IMG/VR virus record: IMGVR_UViG_3300009529_000016
Location: 1-41,908 of that record
DNA from: a virus
Length of the DNA stretch: 41,908 nt
Reading direction: 5' to 3' (one strand)
Part shown: positions 30,775 to 38,471 of the stretch, one piece after another
Layout of the letters: each line of letters opens with the position of its first letter
Position numbering within the stretch: position 1 is the stretch's first letter
Position numbers and translations under genes: made by a program
The notes under the pieces: model-generated
What the model saw: the letters and a program-made list of their open reading frames with translations, nothing else
Told to the model about the DNA's origin: nothing
The model's database searches: none

Positions 30775-31221
30775 ATGGCTATCAAAAACGTAATCGACGA
30801 AAACAGGATCCAGGTTAATAAGTACCTTCTGGATCTACAGCCCGGAATCGGTGGCGTCTTGCTTACCGCTATCAGCGGATTGGAAGAAGAGCTAGACGCG
30901 GTAGAACTTCCCGATCGTACTATGCGTAGTGGCGGTAGAAAAAAGGCGGTAGAGTTTGAAGTAACGCAACCTATGCACCACGATCTAGAAGTAGCAAAAA
31001 TGGAGCTTGCCTATGTAGAAGCGCAAGATCCGGTTTCACCTTTGCACCTTAAGCTAGGTACGCTGATCCAATTCGATCAATCTGGTTTGCCTAGGCGGAA
31101 GTTTACGCTTCTTAATGTTTGGGTTAAGAAGCGGGTTCATAGTGATCTTGAATTGGAAAACGATGGTGATATGGCTACTATCGTTTGGACACTTCAAGCC
31201 GACGAAATCTTGCCAGTGTAA
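30775..31221 (+). CDS. Tail tube protein
   Basis: A 148-residue protein of the size and position of contractile-tail tube proteins, directly after the sheath. It is rich in strands, with a helix in the middle (MHHDLEVAKMELAYVE). The end reads ATIVWTLQADEILPV. GGAGA lies upstream of the ATG. The assignment rests on gene order and length together with its beta-strand character. Confidence 0.75.
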   Translation: MAIKNVIDENRIQVNKYLLDLQPGIGGVLLTAISGLEEELDAVELPDRTMRSGGRKKAVEFEVTQPMHHDLEVAKMELAYVEAQDPVSPLHLKLGTLIQFDQSGLPRRKFTLLNVWVKKRVHSDLELENDGDMATIVWTLQADEILPV

Positions 31222-31235
31222 GGATCGACATAGCC

Positions 31236-31262
31236 CCCGATTTGCGAAGTCCGCAAACCGGG
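31236..31262. repeat. 27-bp hairpin repeat, copy 5
   Basis: Arms CCCGATTTGC (31236-31245) and GCAAACCGGG (31253-31262) enclose the loop GAAGTCC, identical to the loop of copy 4. One pair is an A-C mismatch in rightward RNA. It lies between tube and chaperone genes, 50 nt before the start at 31313, which has its own GGAGGT. Confidence 0.85.
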
Positions 31263-31312
31263 GATCCTTCCCACTACCTAACAAGCCTTAAGGGCAATTG
31301 GAGGTAGCACCA

Positions 31313-32137
31313 ATGGATCCCAAGAAGACACTAGAAGAGAACGGACCTATCCTACCTATCGGTATTACCGTTAGCGGTAATCTGGTTAAGTCTTTCGAGC
31401 TACGCCCCTACAAGACTAAGACGGATAGAGCGCTAGCTATTTGGCGTGAAGCGAACGGAGACAAAACAGTAGCGCATTTGATCCCCAAGTACCTTAGTCT
31501 AGTAATCAGCAAGGTAGGGGATACGCCTTACGAGTTAGACGCAGACAGTAACAGTAGCGCGGCCCAAGAATTGATGTTCCATAATTGGAACTTGGTAGAC
31601 GTGTTTTATGCTTACGTCTATTCACGGGTTAAGCATTTGGGCGGGAAGGTTTTGGTACCTTATGTTTGTCCGGTTCCTAAATGCGGAGCTAAAGATAGAG
31701 GTACGTTTAATATTGCTACCGCAGACGTTGTTATAGCTAACAGCATTAAGGGGCTAGTTAGATGGGTTGACCTTAAGCGGGGCTTCCAGCTTAGGGACGG
31801 TAAACAATGTACGTCTGTTAAGATTCAGCCCGTTACTTGGCAAACAATGCTAGCGATAGGCGCGGGGCAAAGCGCGGTAGGGACGATCACTTACTCCAGT
31901 ATGCAAAGCGCTATTTGTGGAGTTAACAAAAGTGAAAAGCCTTACACCCTAAGTGAAGCCGAAGTAGACGAAATAGAGAAGATCGACCTAGTAACCATTG
32001 ATAGGTCTAACGATCAAATGGGGATCGGACTATCGCTAGATACGGAAGTACCTTGTAAGAAATGCGGGTACGTCATATCAGGGGCGCTAGACTGGAGTTT
32101 TGATGATTTTTTCGGGGAATCCTTCCCGTTGGACTAG
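31313..32137 (+). CDS. Tail assembly chaperone, zero-frame product
   Basis: A 274-residue protein starting at ATG 31313 with GGAGGT seven bases upstream; a GTG-type start at 31298 is less likely. It contains two Cys pairs (C119 and C124 in CPVPKC, C248 and C251 in VPCKKC) that may bind zinc, and ends DWSFDDFFGESFPLD. Its location just before the tape measure and its relation to the overlapping -1 frame mark it as the shorter of the two chaperones. These guide polymerisation of the tail tube around the tape measure and are absent from the finished particle. Confidence 0.8.
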   Translation: MDPKKTLEENGPILPIGITVSGNLVKSFELRPYKTKTDRALAIWREANGDKTVAHLIPKYLSLVISKVGDTPYELDADSNSSAAQELMFHNWNLVDVFYAYVYSRVKHLGGKVLVPYVCPVPKCGAKDRGTFNIATADVVIANSIKGLVRWVDLKRGFQLRDGKQCTSVKIQPVTWQTMLAIGAGQSAVGTITYSSMQSAICGVNKSEKPYTLSEAEVDEIEKIDLVTIDRSNDQMGIGLSLDTEVPCKKCGYVISGALDWSFDDFFGESFPLD

Positions 32138-32295
32138 GCGAGCAATTGCGGGAAGAGATCTTTTTACTTACTTACTATATGCCTAATACTACTTTTGAAG
32201 ACGTTTTAGAAATGACAAGTAGCGAACGGCTTTGGTTTCTTGATCGGCTAACCAAACAACGTGAAGCCGAAGATCGGGAAGCAAAGAAAAAATAA
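31313..32295 (+). CDS. Tail assembly chaperone, -1 frameshifted long product
   Basis: If ribosomes slip by -1 at TTTTTTC (32107-32113), translation leaves the zero frame after residue 267 and adds 60 residues read to TAA 32293-32295, giving about 327 residues. The added part contains LREEIFLLTYYMPNTTFEDV and then ERLWFLDRLTKQREAEDREA, which matches the second domain of frameshifted tail chaperones in many phages. The -1 frame has a stop just upstream of the slip site (TGA 32104-32106) and stays open after it. The last 38 codons could alternatively start at ATG 32179, but no Shine-Dalgarno sequence precedes that. Confidence 0.75.
32107..32113 (+). promoter_or_regulatory. Slippery heptamer T-TTT-TTC for -1 frameshifting
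   Basis: In the zero frame the codons are GAT TTT TTC, so the heptamer has the canonical X-XXY-YYZ phase. It lies 24 nt before the zero-frame stop. No strong downstream pseudoknot was identified by eye. Confidence 0.75.
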
Positions 32296-32304
32296 GGATC
32301 TGCT

Positions 32305-34629
32305 ATGGCGCAAAAAGTAGGGCTTATAGCCAAGCTTCAGTTTATCGGCGGGGCCGCTGTATCTGGCATCAAAGCAGCTGGCGGGGCGTTTGGGCGTATG
32401 TCCAAGCAAGCCGCAATAGCCAAACGCGGGGTAGGCCAGATACAGCAAGGCTTCGGCGGTTTGGCTTTAGCAGGTTTAGGAATAGGCGGGGCTGTACTAA
32501 AGACCATTAAAGACTTTAGCGGTTTTGAATTTGCGATGGCTAAAGCGGGGGCGCTTGCCAAAACAACAAAGGGTGAATTTAGTTCGTTAGAAAACCTAGC
32601 TAAGAAAATGGGGGCTACTACTTTCTTCACGGCTACCCAATCCGCAGAAGCAATGCAGGTTCTAGCTAGGGCCGGTTTCAAGACTGAAAAGATCCTATCT
32701 ACACTCCCTACAGTAATGAACCTAGCAGCGGCGGAAGATATCAGCTTAGCCGAATCGGCGGATATTCTAACCAAGACGCTTAACGCTTTTAGGCTTTCAG
32801 CAAAAGAAGCAGCGGTAGTAGCAGACGCGCTAGCCTTCACGTCTACAGAAACAGCAACAGACGTGAAGGGCTTAGGTGAAGGTCTTAAGTTCGTGGGTAC
32901 TGTTGCTGGCGGTTTGAAGATCCCCGTTCAACAAACGGCTTTCGCGCTAGGTATTTTGGCAGACGTTAATAAGAGCGCGTCTACCGGCGGTACGGCGCTA
33001 AACAACGCGCTAGTTAAGATTAAACAGAACATGAAAGATGGTGCTGTACAGGTAGGCGAGTATAGCGCGACAATCGAGCGAACAGAAAACGGTGGGGTTA
33101 ACCTTAACTCTACTTTGTTGAATATCACTACCGCCTTGAAAATGGAAAAAGACGAACTAAAGCGTAGCGCGTTAGCTACAAAGCTATTGGGGATTCGTGG
33201 CGAAGCTGTAGCGGGGGCTGTTGACGCTATGGAAGCAAAGCTACGTAAGATGTTCCCCACTACGGAAAACAATAAAAAGAGTCTTGAAGCGTTCAACAAA
33301 GCCGCAAAGGGTACGGCGGAACGCTTAAGGCTTGCCCAAGAAAATACTTCGTTAGGCGATTGGAAGAAGTTTACTAGCGCCTTGTCCGGTGTTAGTACGG
33401 AATTTGGGCGTATGATCGTTCCGGCCCTTACTCCATTCCTGAAGGGGCTTACTTCTGTTTTAGGTGATACTGCCGCTGTTTTAAGCGGGGTTACAGCGGG
33501 ATCGGTTGGATCTGCTAAGCTGCTTCAATCTACAGGGGGCCAATTAGCGTTAGGTCTACAAGAAGGGTTCAAAGGCGTAAAAGAGGTTTTCGGTACGGTA
33601 GCCGAAGTGATCAAGAGTATAGGATCCGCCTTTGGGATCAACTTTGGTAAGGGCCAACTAAAAGACGTTATCTCTATCGGTATGCAAACCGGGGCTTGGT
33701 TGATTACGCTTAAGCTTGCTACCGGTATGCTAGGGCGCTTAGGTAATGTAGCTTCGGGTTCCTTCAAGGTGATTAAGGGTGTTCTAGGTACAGTAGCTTC
33801 TGGATCTAAAAGTGTTGTAGGTTTCTTAGGGACAAAGTTTCCTAGGCTAGCTAAGGTGCTACCCGGTAGTTTGAAGAAGCTAACCGGGGCTGTTAGTGCA
33901 GCGGAAAAGATAACCGCGCAACCGGTAAGAGTAGTCAACTTTGACGAAGCCGGGGGCGGGTTTGGATCTGGCTTAGGTACAGATACAACTAAGACGACGA
34001 AGGGGTCGGGGGTTCTAAGCCGTATTGGAACCGGGGCAAAAGGCTTAGGCGGTAAGCTACTAGGTTTAGCTAAAGGGGTAGGCGGGGCTATAAAAGCTTT
34101 TGGGATTGGTAAGCTTGGGCTAGTAGGTGCGGCGGGGGCCGCTGGCTTTGCCTTGGGTACGTTACTTGATCAGACGTTTGGGCTTAGCGATAAGATCAGT
34201 AAGGGGTTTTGGGACAAAGACGTAGGCGGGGTTAAGACAGCTTTACAACAGGTCGAAAGGGGTAAACATATTCTTAGCAATATTAGACAAGCCCCCGGCG
34301 CTTTAAAAGAAAAAGCGGCTAGGTTTGAAGCTATGGCTAGGGGCGGTATTACAAAAGTAGATACGAAGGGCGGGGGACGGGAAGCCCTAACCGCTGCATT
34401 TGAACGGACTGCTAGACAGCAAGCTAAGGATCTAGGAGTAAACGCAGACGTTCTTATTAAAGAGCTATCCGCAAAAATCAAAGCGATCCAAGACGCAAAG
34501 ATCGAAGTTAAGGTTAACCTAGACGGTAGGGAAGTAGGTAAGGGTACAAGCAAGGCTAAGGGTGAATCGGATAAGCGTAGGGGCGTTAAACGCCCCGCTG
34601 GTAATAAGCTTCAGGAAAGGGCCGGATAA
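32305..34629 (+). CDS. Tail tape measure protein (TP901 type)
   Basis: A 774-residue protein that sets tail length and is ejected with DNA. Residues about 45-70 are Gly/Ala-rich. Residues about 75-280 match the TP901-like core: FEFAMAKAGALAKTTKGEFSSL, KKMGATTFFTATQSAEAMQVLARAG, NLAAAEDISLAESADILTKTLNAF and KASTGGTALNNALVKIK-like segments. Hydrophobic Gly-rich stretches follow at about 450-620. The C-terminal 150 residues are charged helices. At the usual 0.15 nm per residue a tail of about 110-120 nm would be expected. It follows the chaperones by 9 bp. Confidence 0.9.
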   Translation: MAQKVGLIAKLQFIGGAAVSGIKAAGGAFGRMSKQAAIAKRGVGQIQQGFGGLALAGLGIGGAVLKTIKDFSGFEFAMAKAGALAKTTKGEFSSLENLAKKMGATTFFTATQSAEAMQVLARAGFKTEKILSTLPTVMNLAAAEDISLAESADILTKTLNAFRLSAKEAAVVADALAFTSTETATDVKGLGEGLKFVGTVAGGLKIPVQQTAFALGILADVNKSASTGGTALNNALVKIKQNMKDGAVQVGEYSATIERTENGGVNLNSTLLNITTALKMEKDELKRSALATKLLGIRGEAVAGAVDAMEAKLRKMFPTTENNKKSLEAFNKAAKGTAERLRLAQENTSLGDWKKFTSALSGVSTEFGRMIVPALTPFLKGLTSVLGDTAAVLSGVTAGSVGSAKLLQSTGGQLALGLQEGFKGVKEVFGTVAEVIKSIGSAFGINFGKGQLKDVISIGMQTGAWLITLKLATGMLGRLGNVASGSFKVIKGVLGTVASGSKSVVGFLGTKFPRLAKVLPGSLKKLTGAVSAAEKITAQPVRVVNFDEAGGGFGSGLGTDTTKTTKGSGVLSRIGTGAKGLGGKLLGLAKGVGGAIKAFGIGKLGLVGAAGAAGFALGTLLDQTFGLSDKISKGFWDKDVGGVKTALQQVERGKHILSNIRQAPGALKEKAARFEAMARGGITKVDTKGGGREALTAAFERTARQQAKDLGVNADVLIKELSAKIKAIQDAKIEVKVNLDGREVGKGTSKAKGESDKRRGVKRPAGNKLQERAG

Positions 34630-35412
34630 ATGGCAAGCAAAGAAACACCGGGATGGTCTATCAAGAATCTTGATACGGGTAAGCTTCTAATCCCGCCCTA
34701 CCCGATTGGGGAAGACGGGGTAAATGTAGAAGTAGGGGGCGTAATATCCGAGCAAGAAAGGTTCGGCTTTCAGGATCCTATTACCCAATGGACTAGGGGC
34801 AAGACTAAGGCGATCACTTTTACTACTGTTCTTTTTGCTGAAGACTCCACACAATCGATCCTTAGCAAGTTGCGGGAATTTGAAAACCTAGCGATCAAAG
34901 ACGAAAGCCTAGGTAGGCTCCCGGTGTGTATCTTCACTTACGGGCTGGCCCTTAGCGAAACCGTTTTGATTGAATCGGTAGACCACGATATAGCCCCGCT
35001 TCGTAGTGACTTTGAACCTAGACTAGTTACGATCAATTTTTCTATCAAGCGCTACCGGCCCTTCAGCCAAACGCAGATCGATCCAACGAAGCCAGCAAAA
35101 GAAAGCTACTTCTTAGTTGTGAAGGCAACGGAAGCAAGTTACGAAGCGATAGCTAAACGCTACTATGGACAACCGCTATACGGTGATCGCCTTCGTAAGC
35201 GGATCGCTAGCGCTACTGGTACGAACCTTGATCGTGAAGCTATGGCGTTAACGCCACCGGTTGGGGCTAAGATCAAGATCCCTGCTAGGTCGATCATTCT
35301 GAAAGAGGTAGTAGAGCCTAGCTTCCATGCGTTCAACCTAGAAGACGAAATAGTTTTAACTTCATGGTTAGCGCTATTGGGAAGGCGTAGCAGGAAGACG
35401 GCGGTTATCTAA
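34630..35412 (+). CDS. LysM-containing baseplate protein (CIS tube/hub-associated)
   Basis: A 260-residue protein starting one base after the tape measure stop. Residues 10-150 are a strand-rich domain similar to the LysM-type tail protein that joins tube and hub. Residues 160-222 form a LysM-like module (SYEAIAKRYYGQPLYGDRLRK followed by LTPPVGAKIKIPA). In contractile systems such proteins sit between tape measure and gpD-like hub, as here. Confidence 0.75.
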   Translation: MASKETPGWSIKNLDTGKLLIPPYPIGEDGVNVEVGGVISEQERFGFQDPITQWTRGKTKAITFTTVLFAEDSTQSILSKLREFENLAIKDESLGRLPVCIFTYGLALSETVLIESVDHDIAPLRSDFEPRLVTINFSIKRYRPFSQTQIDPTKPAKESYFLVVKATEASYEAIAKRYYGQPLYGDRLRKRIASATGTNLDREAMALTPPVGAKIKIPARSIILKEVVEPSFHAFNLEDEIVLTSWLALLGRRSRKTAVI

Positions 35413-36759
35413 ATGGCTAAGCGGGTAGATTCTAGGTTCACTTCATTAGGTGATGATCTAGCCCCTGATTTTGATTTGTCCATTAGCGGTAAAGACGCGG
35501 GGCCAGCTACGCAACTGTTTGAAGCTGTAAGACCACTAATCCAAAGTGTCACCTATGAAGAAGACGAAGATATGTCGTCTATGCTTACTATCATGGTAAT
35601 AAACCAACCCGAAATAAAGCTAGGGTATGGCGTTAACTGGAATGCGGTTCTTGATAGTAAGGCTTTCCAAGAAGGAAACTATATCGATCTCTTTATGGGC
35701 TACGGCGGGGTTAGACAATTCCAGGGGCGATCGGAGATCGTAAGCTGGTTACCAAACTTCACCCCCGAAGGAACGGGTAGCTTTGAAATAAAAGCCTATG
35801 ACGCTAGGCATAGGATGACGATCGGCAATAAGCCGAAGGCTGGTAATAAGCGGAAAGTAGCCTACCGCAATCTTTCTGATGAAATGATCGTTAAGCAGGT
35901 AGCTACTAAATACGGCTACGCTTCTAAGACGGATCCAACGGAGCACAAGAAACATAGCAGGGTAACGGTTAGGGCCGCTGGCGGTAAGACGGTTAAGAAA
36001 AGCTTTCTACCTACTAGGGTACAAAGTGCAGATACTACAGATTGGCAATTCCTAAAACGTCTAGCAGCGATCAACCGTTTTGATCTTTGGCTAGACTATG
36101 ACCTTTCAAAAAAACAATTCGTAGTTAACTTCAAGAAGCGGTTAGACACCGGACAACCGATCTACGAATTTACATATAATGGGTTAGACGGAAGCCTAAT
36201 AGAAGCTCAACCCGAATTCGCAGTAGACGAACAATCTACAGACGTAGAAGTTTTATACTTCGATCGGCGGAAGCGAGCTATAGAGCTAACCCAAGTAATC
36301 GATCAAACCAAATCAGAAAACGTAAAGCTAACTTCGGCTAAGCCGGGGGACCTTGAAGTTAAGAAGACTATGGCTAAGGGCGCTAGGGTTCGCTTTACCG
36401 CTTTCGGTCAAACCGTAGAAGCGTTTTCAGACAAGCCGTTTAGATCTAGGGGGGACGCTGAAACGTTCGTTAAGCATTGGTTGAAGGAACGGGAACGGGA
36501 TCTTATGATCCTTAAGGGTAGGGTTGTAGGTATTGAAACGCTTAGGCCCCGCCAATTCCACATATTCCAAGGTATGTCAAAACGGATAGACGGGATTTAC
36601 CGGCTAACACAAGTTAAGAAAACTATGATCCCCGGATCCCCGTTTGTCTGCGAATTCCTAGCACACAAGGTGCTAACGCAAAGGGTAGTTACCAAACCTA
36701 AGAGCGTAGCAAGGCGGAAGCGGAAGACGGTAAGCAAAGCCGGAAAGGTGATCAGCTAA
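35413..36759 (+). CDS. gpD-like baseplate hub protein
   Basis: A 448-residue protein similar to the late control protein D / VgrG-like hub. Features include an N-terminal beta-barrel region (DLFMGYGG, SWLPNF, IKAYDARHRMTIG), DTTDWQFLKRLAAINRFDLWLDYD (about 210-233), which is the classic hub signature, and a C-terminal domain ending in a Lys/Arg-rich tail. It forms the trimeric hub at the end of the tail tube and passes directly into the spike gene (TAATG). Confidence 0.85.
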   Translation: MAKRVDSRFTSLGDDLAPDFDLSISGKDAGPATQLFEAVRPLIQSVTYEEDEDMSSMLTIMVINQPEIKLGYGVNWNAVLDSKAFQEGNYIDLFMGYGGVRQFQGRSEIVSWLPNFTPEGTGSFEIKAYDARHRMTIGNKPKAGNKRKVAYRNLSDEMIVKQVATKYGYASKTDPTEHKKHSRVTVRAAGGKTVKKSFLPTRVQSADTTDWQFLKRLAAINRFDLWLDYDLSKKQFVVNFKKRLDTGQPIYEFTYNGLDGSLIEAQPEFAVDEQSTDVEVLYFDRRKRAIELTQVIDQTKSENVKLTSAKPGDLEVKKTMAKGARVRFTAFGQTVEAFSDKPFRSRGDAETFVKHWLKERERDLMILKGRVVGIETLRPRQFHIFQGMSKRIDGIYRLTQVKKTMIPGSPFVCEFLAHKVLTQRVVTKPKSVARRKRKTVSKAGKVIS

Positions 36760-37538
36760 TGACTATGACGTTTGAAATACAAGACGCGATCGTAACGAGC
36801 AACAAAGATCCGGCTAAGACAAACCGGATCAAGGTTGCTCTTCAGGATATGGAAGGGCAAGAATACCCGGAATGGATCGAACCCGTATTCCCGCCTTCGT
36901 TTTACGGTACACCGGAACCTGAACAAAAGGTTAAGGTGTTACTACCTGAAGGTTTGGACCTAGTAGAATTTGCCCACTTAGTACGTTACATAGGCGTTGT
37001 TTGGGACGAAGAAAACCCTATACCGCAAGACTTCCAAACTAATCACCCTTACCGCCATGGTATGCAAACTAAGGCGGGGCATACCCTGATGTTTGACGAT
37101 AAGACGGGGGACGTATGGCTATGGAACGGGAAGACAGCGGATTACATTAAGCTGTTGAAGAATAGCAACGTAGAAATAAAAGCCGCTGTTAAGTTTCTGG
37201 TAGAAACGGTTAACGTTGAATTGAAGGCTACCGCTAAGAATCATTTGAATAGCCCACTAACGGATCTATCAGACGTAGCTACAGACTTTATAATCAAGGG
37301 TACTACGTTTAACGTTCAAGTAGGTTTGCTTTACGCGCTATGGCTTACTTACCAAACTACGCTTAAGGCTATTCAAGCCGAATGGAAGAGTTTTGCTAGT
37401 AGCGGTCTTCCGTGGATTCCGGTAACGCTTACACAGACGGCTTTTGAAGCAGCACAAACCGCGTTGATAACCGGGATAGGTGCTTACACTACTGCGGGGG
37501 TTCCCGCGTTTACTTCTTTGAAAGTGAAGACGGGGTAA
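36759..37538 (+). CDS. OB-fold baseplate spike protein (gpV / gp5-like)
   Basis: A 259-residue protein. Residues 5-100 form an OB-fold-like barrel (NRIKVALQDMEGQEYPEWIEPVFPP, KVKVLLPEGLDLVEFA, RYIGVVWDE), followed by GMQTKAGHTLMFDDKTGDVWLWN, the start of a beta-helical spike, and a helical C-terminal half. No lysozyme domain is visible. It is the membrane-piercing spike under the hub. Start ATG 36759 overlaps the hub stop. Confidence 0.75.
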   Translation: MTMTFEIQDAIVTSNKDPAKTNRIKVALQDMEGQEYPEWIEPVFPPSFYGTPEPEQKVKVLLPEGLDLVEFAHLVRYIGVVWDEENPIPQDFQTNHPYRHGMQTKAGHTLMFDDKTGDVWLWNGKTADYIKLLKNSNVEIKAAVKFLVETVNVELKATAKNHLNSPLTDLSDVATDFIIKGTTFNVQVGLLYALWLTYQTTLKAIQAEWKSFASSGLPWIPVTLTQTAFEAAQTALITGIGAYTTAGVPAFTSLKVKTG

Positions 37539-37542
37539 CGCA

Positions 37543-37914
37543 ATGGCGCAAGGGGCAACCATACCCGCTAAGATCCGTAACGGTAGGCTTGTTAAGATTA
37601 GCGGCAACGAATACATTAGACAGCTATTGATGCTCGCCTTCGGTGAAGGGGAATCGGATAACCCGTTCCAAGATCTTGGACTAGGCGAATTTATGATCTT
37701 CGCTATTAATGACGCTGAATCGGAAGGCGACATACGCCCAAGGGTAGAGCGTATGTTTGAAAGCTTCGAACGCGATCAGCTAGCGCGGTTAGACAACCCC
37801 GCCGATGATATCGAGTTTTTTCAATCTGAAGCTGATAAGTATATGGTAGTACGCTACCGCGATCTTGAAACACAAGAACGGGTAGAAGTTGAAGTACCGA
37901 TCCCTACCCCATAA
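37543..37914 (+). CDS. gp25-like baseplate wedge protein
   Basis: A 123-residue protein with the size and layout of gp25/gpW-family wedge proteins: an N-terminal strand and helix, then GEGESDNPFQDLGLGEFMIF, a helical middle, and a strand pair ending VVRYRDLETQERVEVEVPI. It connects wedge and sheath in contractile tails. It is normally followed at once by gpJ; here the HNH gene intervenes. Confidence 0.75.
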   Translation: MAQGATIPAKIRNGRLVKISGNEYIRQLLMLAFGEGESDNPFQDLGLGEFMIFAINDAESEGDIRPRVERMFESFERDQLARLDNPADDIEFFQSEADKYMVVRYRDLETQERVEVEVPIPTP

Positions 37915-37944
37915 AGGAAGGTTTAGCTATGACGCTAATAACCG
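37914..37944 (+). repeat. 5'-end duplication, copy 1 (RBS and first codons at the HNH gene)
   Basis: A 31-nt stretch covering AAGGAAGGT, a 6-nt spacer, ATG and the codons for MTLIT matches 38441-38471 at 25 of 31 bases without gaps. Five of the six differences are in the spacer. It precedes and begins the HNH endonuclease gene. Confidence 0.85.
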
Positions 37945-38381
37945 AATGTCCACAACAGCGCTACCTAGAAGCTGTAGTAAAGGTAGTTCCTTGTTCTTGC
38001 GGTTGTGGATCTTTGGTTGAAGTGAAGCGCTATGCTACTTTTCCTAGCTACATGAAGAAGCGAAAATACAAAGGGCATTTTATATTAGGCCATAAATCAA
38101 AAGAAGAATTAGAAGCCACTAAAGAACGTAACGCCAAACGTGATTACTTGTCAGGTGAAGACGCGTTACATTGGAAGGGCGGTAAGTTTACTGATAAGAA
38201 CGGTTACGTTTGGATTAACGTTAACGGTGAATTTAGACAGGAACACCGTTTAGTAGTAGAGAAAGCGCTAGGGCGAAAACTAAAGCCTAATGAAATAATC
38301 CATCACAAAAAACGTGGTAACAAAGCAAATAACAGCTTGTCTAATCTGAAACTGACAAACCGATCAGATCATGCTCGCTAG
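37929..38381 (+). CDS. HNH homing endonuclease inserted in the baseplate operon
   Basis: A 150-residue protein. An N-terminal Cys cluster (C22, C24 and C26) is followed by a basic linker and a classic HNH_3-type core: EHRLVVEKALGRKLKPNEIIHHKKR with H106, H125 and H126, then NNSLSNLKLTNRSDHAR with N139. It starts MTLIT, as does the next gene, and shares the upstream AAGGAAGGT. Codons look more A/T-rich than in the neighbouring baseplate genes, in line with recent arrival. A selfish mobile element; no virion role is expected. Confidence 0.9.
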   Translation: MTLITECPQQRYLEAVVKVVPCSCGCGSLVEVKRYATFPSYMKKRKYKGHFILGHKSKEELEATKERNAKRDYLSGEDALHWKGGKFTDKNGYVWINVNGEFRQEHRLVVEKALGRKLKPNEIIHHKKRGNKANNSLSNLKLTNRSDHAR

Positions 38382-38440
38382 CATGATAAAGATCGACAAA
38401 GGGATAGCTTAGGGCGCTATACATCGTATACCAGAAGGCT

Positions 38441-38471
38441 AAGGAAGGTGAACTAATGACGCTTATAACCG
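38441..38471 (+). repeat. 5'-end duplication, copy 2 (RBS and first codons of the gpJ-like gene)
   Basis: This is the counterpart of 37914-37944 and gives the ribosome binding site, ATG and MTLIT start of the baseplate gene. Together the copies bracket the HNH gene and its 74-bp downstream spacer. Confidence 0.85.
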
